DNA of 64,000 nt from Pelobates cultripes (GCA_933207985.1 OW240912.1:249463501-249527500); one strand, 5' to 3'; counted from the stretch's first letter, positions 12,682-26,107 are shown. The notes: generated from the sequence alone by a model not told the origin. Numbers and translations: made by a program.

Positions 12682-12917
12682 GGTGAGTATTGTGGGGAAA
12701 CCGCTCTGACCAGCGGAAATGAAGCACACTTTGCTCCTCCGCTGGTCAAAGCTGGTCAGGCATAGGAAACCTCAATTAGACAAAGTAGTCCCTAATTTGT
12801 CTTATGGTTTAAAGAAAACTAGAGCAGACAGGAAGAAATGAAGAACAGATCCTGAGAGAGGGAGAGAAGAGGAATCGATTAAAGAAAGGTAGTTTCGGCA
12901 TGACAGTGCCGCTTTAA
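12682..12917. repeat. dispersed duplicated segment, copy 1
   Basis: From GGTGAGTATTGTGG to GACAGTGCCGCTTTAA this block matches 15774-16004 in the same orientation. Shared words include CACTTTGCTCCTCCGCTGGT and GACAAAGTAGTCCCTA. The end GACAGTGCC..TTTAA looks like another TTAA-type terminus. The sequence 12918-13800 has no recognised feature. Confidence 0.7.
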
Positions 12918-13805
12918 ACTTAAAAATTAGTTTGGAAAAAAAAAAACTGGCTTTTAAGTTTTAGCTGGCTCTTAGTTTCTAAACAAATTTGTCAAGCACG
13001 GTCTTACTCTTAATTATTTTCTTCCACATTAAAACACTGCAGGGACAGCATCAGGATAGATAGCTGTTAGGAGAATACAACTTCCCAAGCGATGTATGAA
13101 TTCAAGCATCAGGAATTTCTGTGAAATCTCACATAAAGCACTGTAGGAGTCTAGGTAGCATTAATAAGAACAAGGGGGAGGGGGGGAAGAGACTGGAAAA
13201 CCACTCATTTGTAAGTCCAATTATACATGCATATGAATATGTAACATGCAAATAAGTCTAAATAAAAGGGTATATCAACTTCTGCTATATACTAAACACT
13301 CAATTCTTTGCAGCAGGTTGTTGAATCTGAAAAGTACTCAATTGTGCCACATTCATTTTAAATTATGTGCTGTCGCTGAGAAATTTCATATTTTAACTTC
13401 AAAGCTTGTAGGATTTGTAGTTTACATTTGATGAATTAACTCAAATAAAATGGCAAAGGGGTGTTAAAGAGCATTAAAATACTGCATATCCACAAACCAT
13501 GTAATTAAATATCCTGGTGCAATACACAAGCAATTTCTATTATGTCTATGTGAAAGACAATTAAATGACAAACTGAAAGTCTATTGTGATATGTCATTTA
13601 TAAAGCAAAAGCAGTGTCTACTGCTTAATACCACCAATGTTGGTTGTGGTAGCCAACATGAGCTATTAAGCTAAAAGACTTTTAACCAGAATCACTCACT
13701 CAATCTGCACTTTTTAAATTACATACTTTTATAAACATTTTTTGGGTAAGGGAACAAAGACATTGTTGACATTTTGGAACATATCAAAAATTTTTGTGAT
13801 GTATA

Positions 13806-14420
13806 CAGGTGATACACAAAATATTAGAATATCGTGCAAAAGTTCATTTATTTCAGTAATGCAACGTAAAAGGGGAAACTAATATATGAGATAGACACAT
13901 TACATGCAAAGCAAGAGATAGTTCAAGCCGTGATTTGTCATAAGTGCGATGATTATGGCTTACAGCTCATGAAAATCTCAGTAAATTAGAATATTGTGAA
14001 AAGGTGCAATATTCTAGGCTCACACGGGTGACCTCTCCTCCCCCGCCGACGTCAGCTCCCGAGTGGAGCGGAATGCGCATGCGTGGCAAGAGCCGCGCAT
14101 GCATTCAAACAGTCCATAGGAAAGCATTTCTCAATGCTTTCCTATGGACGTTCTGCACGGTGGATGCGAATTTCGCATCCAGCTTCGCAGAAGCGCCTCT
14201 ATCGGCTCTCAGGAAGACAGCCACTAGAGGTTGGATTAATCCTGCTTTGTTTTACATCTGAAGGGTTAAACTCTGGGGGACCTGGCATCCAGACCACTTA
14301 ATTGAGCTGAAATGGTCTGGGTGACTATAGTGTCCTTTTAAGCTAAGACCTCATGAAACAGCCATGTGCCCAACAGTCTGTCTCAAATTATTTTGCATTT
14401 ACAACACAATGTACCACTCT
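13806..14420. mobile_element. old DNA-transposon fragment containing a TTAA-type MITE
   Basis: 13806-14020 contains AAATATTAGAATATCGTG, CTAATATATGAGATAGAC, TTACAGCTCATGAAAATC and TTAGAATATTGTGAAAAGG, a pattern I recognise from a widespread vertebrate DNA-transposon-derived repeat; I cannot name the family with certainty. A MITE of the AGGGACACTATAG family ends at 14337 (GTGACTATAGTGTCC then TTAA at 14338-14341) and appears to start near 14025. The sequence resumes after it as GCTAAGACCTCATGAAAC. Confidence 0.45.
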
Positions 14421-14636
14421 CTCATAGTTTTCCTGTGAACCTGTATGACAGCGTTGTTGCTCCTATTATTCAATGGTCGAATTAAATAATAATAATAATA
14501 ATAAAAAAAAAATATATATATATAATTATTTTTTATTTTTTTTAACATAGAACCAAACAGGTGTACCAATCACTTTACAGTTCTAGTAAATATAGACCAA
14601 GTTTGTCTGTGTTGCAGCACTGTCATGGCCGAATCC

Positions 14637-14826
14637 AGTTTTGATTTTTTAACCCCATGTCCTTCCTCACTTTATGGGGGTCAATATGACCCCCATATTA
14701 GCATAAGGGAGATTAAAATCTCCTGGATGCCCCTACTCGCTATGCCGTGAGCAGGGGCATGTCTACTAAACAGTGAGCAGCCAGTGGTTGCTCACTGTTG
14801 TGTATTAAAAAAAATATATATATAAA

Positions 14827-14857
<31 letters not shown>

Positions 14858-14860
14858 CTA
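14637..14860. repeat. hairpin-rich repeat and AT microsatellite
   Basis: Several short perfect palindromes stand in series: ATGGGGGTCAATATGACCCC, CAGTGAGCA..TGCTCACTG, and GGGAG..CTCC. An AT-alternating tract at about 14810-14857 closes the block. No gene. Confidence 0.5.
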
Positions 14861-14940
14861 TCTCAAAACAATAAGTGAAGCAAGGCACTCCTCCTCCATA
14901 TATCCATTATATAAATGCCCAGGTGCAAACCCGCGTTATA

Positions 14941-15130
14941 TATATCCAAAAATAGTAGTCCAGGGAGCACACTGGGTCTTGAGATTAGTGAAGAAAAAAT
15001 ACTTTAATGTATCATAAAAAATACATCAACTGTAAGATACACAGTTGATGTATTTTTTATGATACATTAAAGTATTTTTTCTTCACTAATCTCAAGACCC
15101 AGTGTGCTCCCTGGACTACTATCTTTGGAT

Positions 15131-15132
<2 letters not shown>
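14941..15132. repeat. near-perfect 192 bp palindrome
   Basis: The left arm 14941-15033 (from TATCCAAAAATAGTAGTCC to ACATCAACTGT) is repeated inverted at 15041-15132 (ACAGTTGATGT to ACTACTATCTTTGGATA), with a 7 bp centre AAGATAC at 15034-15040. Only about one mismatch is visible over roughly 92 bp. AT microsatellites flank both sides. It may be a foldback insertion, hairpin-mediated duplication or assembly artefact. Confidence 0.95.

Positions 15133-15209
<77 letters not shown>
15133..15209. repeat. (AT)n microsatellite
   Basis: About 75 bp of uninterrupted AT alternation sits directly beside the palindrome. Frames reading YIYIYI across it are not genes. Confidence 0.97.
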
Positions 15210-15214
<5 letters not shown>

Positions 15215-15773
15215 TTGTCCTCCCCCTGCTTCCACCCATGAGCAGCAGGTGGGGGCTAAAATAACCCTCCCCCCCGGTAAGTAGGGGTCCCCAAGCCCCT
15301 AGTCACCCCCCATCCAATAAAAATTAAATAAATTCCTACCTAATCCCCTCACCCTAAAAATAGTGAGGGAGGAGAACGAGAAAACTTAATCTCTGTAAAT
15401 AAAAACTTAGCATTTGATATCTTCTTTTTTCTAAAATCTTTGTTCAGCCCCAAAAAAGGCAAAATAAAAACCCATAATACCCAAACTTTTAAATAAAAAA
15501 AAGTCCATTTTTATTTAAAGGTTCAACAAGTATTATGGGTTTTTATTTTGCCGCTCATGGGTGGGGGCCAAGGGGGACCCTATGTCCCCCGTTTACTTTA
15601 ACAGCCCCCACTTGCAGCCGCATTCGGATCGGAATTTCATTCATTCGAATGAAATTTCGAACCGAACAAAGTCACGAATGGACGAACTGCTCTCATTCTG
15701 TTAGGCCAAAATCGGTAGTTTTGCCAGCATTTGGGAACACGAAAAGGAAGCAGCGCGATAACACTGAGGAAAG
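15210..15773. repeat. repeat block with 22 bp inverted arms
   Basis: It is related to 11660-12060 (AAATAGTGAGGGAGGAGA, TCTTCTTTTTTC). GCAAAATAAAAACCCATAATAC at about 15460-15481 is inverted at about 15531-15552. The end contains GATCGGAATTTCATTC..GAATGAAATTTCGAACC, another inverted pair. Non-coding. Confidence 0.6.
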
Positions 15774-16004
15774 GGTGAGAATTGTGGAAAATTTCTCTGA
15801 CCACAGGAAACGGGACCACACTTTGCTCCTCCGCTGGTTATAAATGGTCAAGTGTAGGAAACCTCCATAAGACAAAGTAGTCCCTACTTTGTCTTATGTT
15901 TTAAAGAAAACTAGGCAGTCAGGAAGAATTGAAGAACAGATCCTGACAGAGAGAGAGAAGTGGAAGCGATTAAAGGCAAGTTTGGCATGACAGTGCCACT
16001 TTAA
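15774..16004. repeat. dispersed duplicated segment, copy 2
   Basis: This is the same-orientation counterpart of 12682-12917 (CACTTTGCTCCTCCGCTGGT, GACAAAGTAGTCCCTA, GGCATGACAGTGCC). It ends in TTAA at 16001-16004. Confidence 0.7.
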
Positions 16005-17800
<1,796 letters not shown>

Positions 17801-18204
17801 ACAATGCATCCTGCAGGACAGCCCTGGCTGTCACAAAGACCTGTAATGTGCCTTAACACGGGGAGCTGGCATGTGGTGTGACTAGATAGTGGCAAGGGTG
17901 GCTGTCACCATGGCCCATGCCCGGCCTGACACTGTGACTGCTCTCTCTGGAAGAAGTGAATATGGAGATCAGTTAGCGCCAGCATGCTGAGTGGCGACAA
18001 TGTAATCTGGCGGGAAATCCGCTCAATCGGGTTCATTCATAGGGACTGGGTGTTCTTTACAATGTTCTAGTTAGAATGGTACAAACATAAGTCACCGTTC
18101 CATCCAGCCTGTAATAATACCTTTACACGTGGATTCGCAAATCTTATCGCCCTACGGCCGGGACATGCAGTTCCGTGCCAGTTTTTTTTAAAGCCCTGCT
18201 GCGG
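17801..18204. other. upstream flank of prps2, no feature recognised
   Basis: Moderately GC-rich sequence falls off toward intergenic composition. It has no repeat or gene that I can support. Confidence 0.5.
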
Positions 18205-18615
18205 ATGACTACTTAGGGATAGGAAAGGGAGGAAGGATGACTACTTAGGGATAGGGAAGGGGGAGGACTATTAAAGGACAGGGAAAGGAGGAGGAGTGAA
18301 TCATAGGGAGGGAGGAGGAATGACTACTAAGGGATAGGGAAGGGGGAGGACTACTAAGGGAGGAGGAATCACTTTTGCACCACACTATGTTCCCTACACA
18401 CTACATCTCTATCCTGTACCACACCATGTTTCCTACACACACTAACTTGCACACTACATCTCTATCCTGCAAAACACCATGTTCCCTACACACACACACT
18501 ACCTAACCTACACATTACATTTCTATCCTGCACTACACCATGTTCCCTACACACACTACATGTCTATCCTGCACCACATTATATTCCCTACACAGACTGC
18601 TTAACCTACACAAAT
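18205..18615. repeat. two adjoining minisatellites
   Basis: 18205-18370 repeats GATGACTACTTAGGGATAGG and GGAAGGGGGAGGACTA variants. 18375-18615 repeats a unit of roughly 45-65 bp built from CTACATCTCTATCCTGCA, CCACACCATGTTCCCTAC and ACACAC. The second array is interrupted by a LINE and resumes at 20218. Confidence 0.8.
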
Positions 18616-20217
18616 ACATGCAACTGTAACACAAATTCTAAAGAAGCTCAACCTTGCCCCTTACTCCCCATCCAGCTACTGCCTTTTGCATCCAAGATCC
18701 TTGAAAGAATTGTGTATGTGAGATTGACAGACTTCCTCAAGTCCAACTCTCTGCTAGACCCGCTTCAGTCTGATTTCCGCGCTAAGCACTCTGTGGAAAC
18801 CGCACTGACCAAAGTATCCAATGATCTACTCGCTGCAAAATCTCATGGTCACTACTCTATCCTCATTCTCTTTGACCTGTCTGCGGCTTTTGACACTGTT
18901 GATCATCAACAGCTTCTTCTCATCCTCCGCAATATCGGTCTACAAGATATTGCTCTCTCCTGGTGCTCCTCCTACCTCTCCCAGCGCTCTTTCAGTGTTT
19001 CTTTCTCTGGCTCTACTTCTTCTCCCCAACTCCTCTCTGTTGGTGTCCCCCAAGGTTCAGTCTTTGGTCCCCTACTGTTCTCCATCTATACTGCCTCCCT
19101 TGGTAAACTCATTAGCTCCTTTGGCTTCCAATATTATTTCTATGCAGATGACATGCAAATCTACCTGTCCTCTCCTGATCTCTCCCTGTCCCTCTTGACT
19201 AGTGTCTCTGACTGCCTCTCTATTTCTAATTGGATGGCTGCCCACTTCCTTAAACTAAACTTGACCAAAACTGAAATTCTGGTCTTTCCTCCCTCAAGTG
19301 TTGTTACTCCTGTGTCTGTCTCCCTCCAAGTCAACAGTGCTACCATCAGCTCCACCACGCAGGCTCGCTGCCTAGGTGTTCTCTTTGACTCCGAACTCTC
19401 CTTCAAGCCTCATGTTCAGTCTATCGCCAAATCCTGTCATTTCCATCTCAAAAACATTGCGCGCATCCGCCTCTACTTAACGCCAGATGCGACTAAGGTG
19501 CTGGTCCATTCCACTGTCCTTTCTTGCCTTGACTACTGTTAACCTCTTCTCAGTGGTCTTACGTGCTCCCAACTTGTGCCATTACAGTCCATAATGAATG
19601 CAGGGGTGAGGCTCATCTTCCTATCCGCCCGCACCTCCCACTCCTCACCCTTCTGTCAGTCCCTGCATTGGCTTCCTGTAAGATATAGAGCTCAATTTAA
19701 AATTCTGGTTCTTGCTTTCCAATCTCTACATAATGCTGCTCCCACCTATCTATCTTCCCTTATACACAAGTATGTCCCTTCTAGACCCTTACGATCTGCT
19801 GAAGACTTACGTCTATCTTCTGTCCGTACTCCCACCTCTGATGCTCGCCTTCAAGATTTTTTCGAGGGCTGCACCGTTCCTGTGGAACTCACTTCCCTCC
19901 TCCATTAGATGCTCACCCAGTCTCCACTCCTTCAAAAAATCGTTAAAAACCCACTTCTTCATAAAAGCGTATCAATTAAACTGTTAATAGCTCCCGACTG
20001 ATTCCTCTTCTGCAACTGTCATTAGTCTAATACTAGCCTTACCTTTTTGTGTCATTTTACCCCACTCCCTCTAGCATGCAAGCTCATTGAGCAGGGCCCT
20101 CAACCCCTCTGTTCCTGTGTGTCCAACTTGTCTGGTTACAACTATATGTCTGTTCGTCCACCCATTGTAAAGCGCTGCAGAATTTGAGGGCGCTATATAA
20201 ATAACATAATAATAATA
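18616..20217 (+). mobile_element. L2-clade LINE, 5'-truncated
   Basis: An L2-type non-LTR retrotransposon fragment covers the reverse transcriptase, the C-terminal region and the 3' tail. The 3' end reads GTAAAGCGCTGCAG..GGCGCTATATAAATAA followed by AATAAT repeats, the usual L2 3' signature. The 5' boundary near 18616-18630 is approximate. It interrupts a minisatellite whose units occur on both sides. Confidence 0.85.
18676..19987 (+). pseudogene. L2 reverse transcriptase pseudogene
   Basis: The frame begins inside the RT domain at [13 protein letters not shown] (18676), where the sequence is 5'-truncated. The motifs appear in order: [25 protein letters not shown] (RT motif A), [14 protein letters not shown] (motif B), [11 protein letters not shown] (motif C with both catalytic Asp) and [14 protein letters not shown] (motif D). 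A TAA at 19540-19542 replaces the Asn usually following LDYC, and the same frame continues with PLLSGL and LHWLPVRYRAQFK. A frameshift at the T-run near 19857 moves the C-terminus (WNSLPSSIRCSPSLHSFKKSL) to another frame ending at 19987. The C-terminal LHWLPV and FKKSLKTHFF blocks are typical of L2. Inactive. Confidence 0.9.
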
Positions 20218-20335
20218 CACACTACATCCTTATCCCACCTCACACTATGTTCCTTACACACACTGCATAACCTACACACTACATAGATATCCCATACCAC
20301 ACTTAATACCCAACGACCAGTTTTAAAAGGGGCGC
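20218..20335. repeat. minisatellite, continuation after LINE insertion
   Basis: Units ACACTACATCCTTATCCC, CACACTATGTTCC and CACTGCATAACCTACACAC continue the array of 18375-18615. Confidence 0.75.
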
Positions 20336-20893
20336 TCTAGGCACCAGAGCCACTACAGTTTAACCCCTTAAGGACGGAGCCAAATGTACACATTGTGAAC
20401 AAAACAAAATGTAAACAAAACCTGGCATTTGCGCTACATGTCTGTCCAACCGTAATACACCTCTTTTATAGTAAATGCACCCACCCTTATTATATATCAT
20501 TTTATTCAGGGGAAACAGGGCTTTCATTTAATATCAAATATTTAGCTATGAAACAATTTAATATGAAAAAAATGGGAGAAAATACGTTTTTTTTTTATTT
20601 TTTTAGTTCTACATGACATTTTAACGATCAATGTCATAATACTGTTTGCTTTTACTGCAATAAAATACACATATTTATATTCAGTAGAGTCTCACGTGTA
20701 AGACAGTACCCCCTATGTACAGGTTTTATGGCGTTTTGGGAAGTTACAGGGTCAAATATAGCACGTTACATTTGAAATTGAAATTTGCCAGATTGGTTAC
20801 GTTGCCTTTGAGACTGTATAGTAGCCCTGGAATGAAATTTACTGTTCTTATACGGTAGCGTTATTTGTAGACAACCTGTTGCAGTTGGTAAAT

Positions 20894-21043
20894 GGGGTAT
20901 GTCCAGTCTTTTTTAGTAGCCATTTGGTCACAAACACTGGCCAAAGTTAGTGTTAGTATTTGTTTGTGTGTGAAAAATGCAAAATGCCAATTTTGGCCAG
21001 TGTTTGTGACTAAGTGGCTACTAAAAAAGACTGGACATACCCC
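20894..21043. repeat. central inverted repeat of the foldback element
   Basis: GGGGTATGTCCAGTC at 20894 is mirrored by GACTGGACATACCCC ending at 21043. The arms continue through TTTTTTAGTAGCCA and TTGGTCACAAACACTGGCC. Outside them GGTTACGTTGCCTTTGAGAC (left) pairs with GTCTCAAAGGCAACC (right), so the foldback extends several hundred bases. Confidence 0.85.
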
Positions 21044-22393
21044 GTTTGCAATACCTTGGGTTGTCTACTATTGCAAATGGTATGCCATCATAGGTGTAAT
21101 TTTCAATCTTGGGCTACCATAGGGTCTCAAAGGCAACCTAACCAATCTGGCGAATTTTAATATGAAAAAAATGAAAATGCAAGCCTTATATTTGACGCTG
21201 TAATCTTGAAAAAGAGTAAAATTCCTGGGCTACGAGTAATAGCTATTAGACATGAACACAAATATTTGTGTTTCAAAAACAGTAAAAAGTATCACAAAAG
21301 CAAATAATATTGTCCCGCGGTAATGCCGTTTGTGAAAGGCAAGTGAAAATGCAAAAAACGTCACTTTTACTGGTGATATCATTGTTGAAATACATTTTAC
21401 TGTTTTGAAACACTACTATTTGTGTTCAGCGAAGTCTCCCGAGTAGAACAGTACCCCACATGTACAGGTTTTATGGTGTCTTGGAAAGTTATAGGGTTAA
21501 ATATAGTGCTAGCAAATTAAATTCCCTTTACTTTCGGCATGGGCTGTCAGGCAGGTCCCGCTAATTGTAATTAATTAAGATACCTAATTATGTAAAAATA
21601 TTACATAAATATATATGTAGAATCAATATATGTATATATATACGTATGTGTATATATATGTATATATCTATATAATTTTTTAAAATATTTTTATTTATAT
21701 ATAGGTATATATATAGTGATATATACGTATATATTTATGTGTATATAGATATATATATTATTTCGTTTCTAATGTGTATTTTGATATATATATATATAAT
21801 AATTTCACAAAACAGTTAGAACGAAATAAATAATACATCTATATATTTTTGAAATGCCATTTATTTTGAATTATTTTTTTTAATTTTATTTTTAACGCAT
21901 TTACATTTTTATTTTTTTATATTATATATAAATATATATATAAATAATAATTATATATATATTTAATCAGTATCAGTCTACGTTGTAATTTTGATATTAA
22001 TATATATATATAATTATATATATATTAATAGTAAAATACACCTAGATGGTGTATGTGTGTGTATGTATATGTGTATATATATATACTTAGATCATATATA
22101 TATAATATATATATATGATCTAAGTATATATAATTATTTTTTTTTACACCATTAACTTTTTTTATTTTATTTTCAGCCAGCAGGGGGACCACCTGTCATT
22201 ACAGGCAGCCCCCCTGCCGGCAATACAGAAGCCAGCTATCCCAGGTCATGTGATTGTGGGGTCCTCGCTAGGACCCCACTCTCACATGGCCGGGGGGCTT
22301 CGACGAGGACGGATGTGCCGCGGGGGGCTCCCTGGGAGTCCCCCCAACCGCGATCGCCGGCGTGGGACCGCCGGCGACCGGGTAAGTTAACAA

Positions 22394-22472
22394 AAACCGG
22401 AGGGCGTACAATTACGCCCGGCGGCGTTTAGAGCCGCCTATTAGAGGGCGTAATTGTACGTCCTCTGGTTTT
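22394..22472. repeat. nested stem-loop at the element's right end
   Basis: AAAACCGGAGGGCGTACAAT pairs with ATTGTACGTCCTCTGGTTTT. A smaller GGCGGC..GCCGCC stem lies in its loop. CpG-dense. Confidence 0.85.
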
Positions 22473-22499
22473 AAGGGGTTAATGTAGTGGTTCTGGAGC

Positions 22500-22873
22500 A
22501 AAGGAATTGACCCTGTAGGCTCAGCAGTACATGCGCTGCCTTTTCTGCAACCAAGCATGTCAATGGTAAAGTTACCTCATTTGGTTACCACAGTTAATTA
22601 TAGTTATATTTTTTGATAAAGTAAACTACAATTCTCATTTGTAAATTATTCTGTTTATGTTCACTACTTGCATTTGTTGATTGCATTTAAGTATTGTTAG
22701 GTCTGTCTGCTAAGTTACTATCAATAAAGACCTTATTTAAATACGGTTTTGATTAAAATTGTTTTTTGTATCAGGACAAGTAGATTGACGTGGTGGACAC
22801 GCTTGGGCAAACGCTTTAGTCCCTGAACAAGTAGTTGGTTTTCTTTTTAAAAAATCCACACCTCTGTATATAT
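22500..22873. other. right half of the interrupted MITE, then AT-rich spacer
   Basis: TGTAGTGGTTCTGGAGC just right of 22482 completes the hairpin started at 20336-20359. The remainder to 22873 has no recognised feature. Confidence 0.4.
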
Positions 22874-23010
22874 GTGAAAGGTCGAAAGCCTGTATTTGTG
22901 GGAGGAGTTAGCGTTCCTATAAAAACGCTACTCCCCCCCCTTCCTATCTTGACGAGGCTTGCGCTGTTCACTCCTGGCCTGCCCACCTCTCCATCAGCTG
23001 CACTTCCGGT
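22874..23010 (+). repeat. A1 repeat of the split-direct-repeat element
   Basis: GTGAAAGG..GCCTGTATTTGTG..GGAGTTAGC is followed by CCTATAAAAACGCTACTCC and CTTGACGAGGCTTGCGCTGT. It matches A2 closely and holds the likely promoter. Confidence 0.85.
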
Positions 23011-23156
23011 CCCGTCATCCTCTCCGCTTTCCCGCCCATTCGTGCAAACTCACGAATCGCCAAACAACCGAACGCTCAGGTAATCGGCGGGGATAGCCGC
23101 GTTCGAGCTATTCCCGCCATTCGACACTTCTTCAATTCATATAACTACATATTTCA

Positions 23157-23292
23157 TGCAAATAAACAAATGCTTAAACAATCGAATGCTTAAAACAAAT
23201 GAATGCTTAAACAAACGAATGCTTAAAACAATCGAATGCTTAAACAAACAAATGCTTAAAACAATCGAACGCTTAAAACAAACGAATGTTCA
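23157..23292 (+). repeat. short minisatellite, 14-16 bp unit
   Basis: About nine degenerate copies of CGAATGCTTAAAACAA lie about 150 bp inside the left end of the split-direct-repeat element. No gene. Confidence 0.9.
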
Positions 23293-26107
23293 GTACAGTG
23301 CATTTTTTTAGCTAGTGCTTTTTTTAGCTTAGAGTTTGAATTTGCTGCTTTACTCAGGTAATTTACAATGCTGCTAAATTAATAGCATTATGTACTCTTT
23401 ATGCATGTAAAAACCTTCTGTAGCAGTTCTACTATATTGATACTGATTATTGTATTAACATTTATATCTATATCTGTCCCTTTAAAAAAATATATGCATT
23501 AACCAATAGAGCACCATCAAAACACCATAACCACTACAGTGTGCCAGCAGAGCCCTGGCGCCGGCTACTGTGAATAGTAAATCTGTTTTAAAACAATTTG
23601 TCTTCTTATCTGGGGTCTACCAGCAGCTTCTCCCCAACCCTATGCAGAGAAGAGACAGAATCCTGGTTTTGTTAGTTTACTGAGCTAAGTTATTTTCGGT
23701 GAATCATTCAAATATGTTTTTTCATGCAATTACTGATCCTTTCGGATGATATGTTTAATTACGTGTAAACAACTATTAATGTTTTAAAATTAATGTGGCA
23801 TTGGATAGTCACATAGAGAGTGTCAAGTAGTCCTAAGATGGGTCAATAATACATAAAAATGGTCAATCATTCAGAATATCTCATGTATACCAAATTACGC
23901 TCATATTGGCATTATGTCCTTTCAGAATTCAGGTCAATATCTTGTCGCTTTCCAACCTATCCCATTGATTTCGTTGTACATGGTATATCAGTTTCAGTAC
24001 CTGTTCAAATGGGTACGCTAGCATCTACCGAATACGCAATCTGTACCACACATATACAAACCTATATTCCGTTCCGTATTATAACCGTTTCTGGCTAAGG
24101 GAATCATTAGCACATTGCCCATTTCAATTCTGACACTCACTGTTCTGATAATTAACTATGGAAACTTAAGTACTCATAGGAATAGTGTTACTATATACCT
24201 GTTACCCGTTAAGAAGGGGTCATTGGTCCATAACCATATATTTTCTATATATTTATTAAAAAAACCTAAACAGCGTGTAATTCAGTGAGAGTTTAAATTC
24301 CCTCCTTTTGTGCAGAATGCCTAATTTAAGTCTAACATGTATCACATCCATACATTGGTACGTTGTTGTCGGATGATTCAGACCAATCAGTTTGACAGTG
24401 CAATTGCCAATCTCAAATTACATTTACGTAAGTTTCGAATCAATGTTACCTATTATTTTTTGTTTAACTATAACCCATTAAGTAACTTAATCTACATAAG
24501 GCATAATCTAATATGGTTAATTAAGAGGTTAATATTTTAGAGGTAATCTTAATGATTTCCTTTCCTTAAAAAAAAAAAAATACACCTTAATTTCAGGTTT
24601 AAAACTACGTTCTACCATTTAGATAGCTGTTTCATTATTGTCTACTGTCTCTATCAGTTACAAATACAATTTCATTCACGTTTCATTCTACTACCTCTAC
24701 AAGGCCACGCATTTCTACTATGGAATATTGGGGTGCGGGGGCTTGCTTTCCCGCCTTGCCTCATCAGGCCACAGCACCACTCGATAACTCGTCATATGCT
24801 CATTCGAATCACTATCTGAAAACAATTGCCCTGATTCTAACAAACCTTGCTCATTTCACCCTCCTCTTTGCCTCAGGTACTACCACGCTTTCATGGCACG
24901 ACGACTTCCGAAATCTCCCTTCAGGAATCTATAGTAGCTATCCCGGGAATCTTCAGCACCCTTGGGGTCTAAAGATACTATACTATCAGCTATGTTTCTA
25001 TTAAAAAATAAAAATAGAAACCTACAATATGCTAAACATCAATTTTATTTCAATTTCTCTCTCCTTTCCTCTCCCTCAACTACAGTTCCTTTCCTTTTCT
25101 TTCTTCCTCCTTTCCCTCTCCTCTTTTTTTCTCTTTCTCCGACATAGGAACCTCAAGGTTCTTCTACAAACCACTTCTTGGGTGTCGCTAAATACGTACA
25201 TTACCTCCTCATCAAGCCCCCGTCTAGGGTCAGAGAACTGGCTATCTAGGGTTAGGAGCTGGCCTTAGTTGTACAAAGTAGCTGGTCCCGCGAGGCCAAC
25301 TCCAAAATCTCAACACGGAGATTTCCGCCCCTCGGTGCAAATCATAGTTAGAGCCTCGCATTCACCCACCTATCGGGTTTATAGTCAGGGCCTCACCTGT
25401 CACGGCCACACGTGTTTGGCCTTTTACTGTCACTGAGAGGCCGCCACCCCGCCACCACACTAGTGGCTCGAGCCCCACACCCAAATCATAGGTAGAGCCT
25501 CTCACCAGCCGCTTGGCAACTTGCAGGGCCTCACCTGTCACGGGGTAGATAGCTTTTCTCTTCGTCACTAGTTAGCCAGCCAGTTCTACATAAACTCAAT
25601 TGTGTTTTATTGATCAGTTCATTGTTGTTGTGTTTTTTTCTTTTTCAGCATGTCCCATGAAGCCAACAACAGGAGAAGAACCGTCCCTCCCTAGCGCAAC
25701 CGCTAAGCCATACACCCCCACTAGGCCTGCTATTATCATACACGCCAGGCTCTTTTAGATTCTAAACTATCCCCAGGAGGGTTTGCACAAACACTTACTC
25801 CTGACAACTCACAGGGTAGGCCCCATGCAGCTCCCCCCCCCCACACACACACTATCTGAGTACCCACCCACTAATTCGTAGTAATTTTATCACAAGAATA
25901 TATAGTTCTAGTGAATACAGATTATGTTACGCTTGCATCATATGCCTTGGGACTCATGGCAAGCCACATACAAGGTAAATAAGAGTGGTCGTTCTACTTA
26001 GGTCTGTCCCCGCGCTTGGAAATAATTACACATGGGTCCCACCCTTGGTTGAGGTCACTCCCCGTAGACACCTTAGAGGTCCCAATCTCATCAGCTAGGT
26101 ACGTACC

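Larger units (their letters stand above)
20364..22478. mobile_element. TTAA-flanked foldback element, piggyBac-like termini, 2.1 kb
   Basis: TTAA at 20360-20363 and 22479-22482 bounds CCCCTTAAGGACGGAGCC at the left and GGTTTTAAGGGG at the right. The insertion divides a hairpin of another repeat: CCACTACAG before and TGTAGTGG after, which confirms the boundaries. The interior is built of repeated and inverted modules (GTCACAAACACTGGCCAA; ACAGGTTTTATGG; AGTCTCCCGAGTA), followed by an AT-rich region (21600-22140) and a GC-rich end (22180-22470). No transposase frame. It is the same family as 6573-11083 in reverse orientation. The piggyBac link is inferred from TTAA and the CCC/GGG ends. Confidence 0.8.

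Noticed and set aside
15057..15284. IYIYIY frames on both strands
   Set aside because: AT microsatellite.
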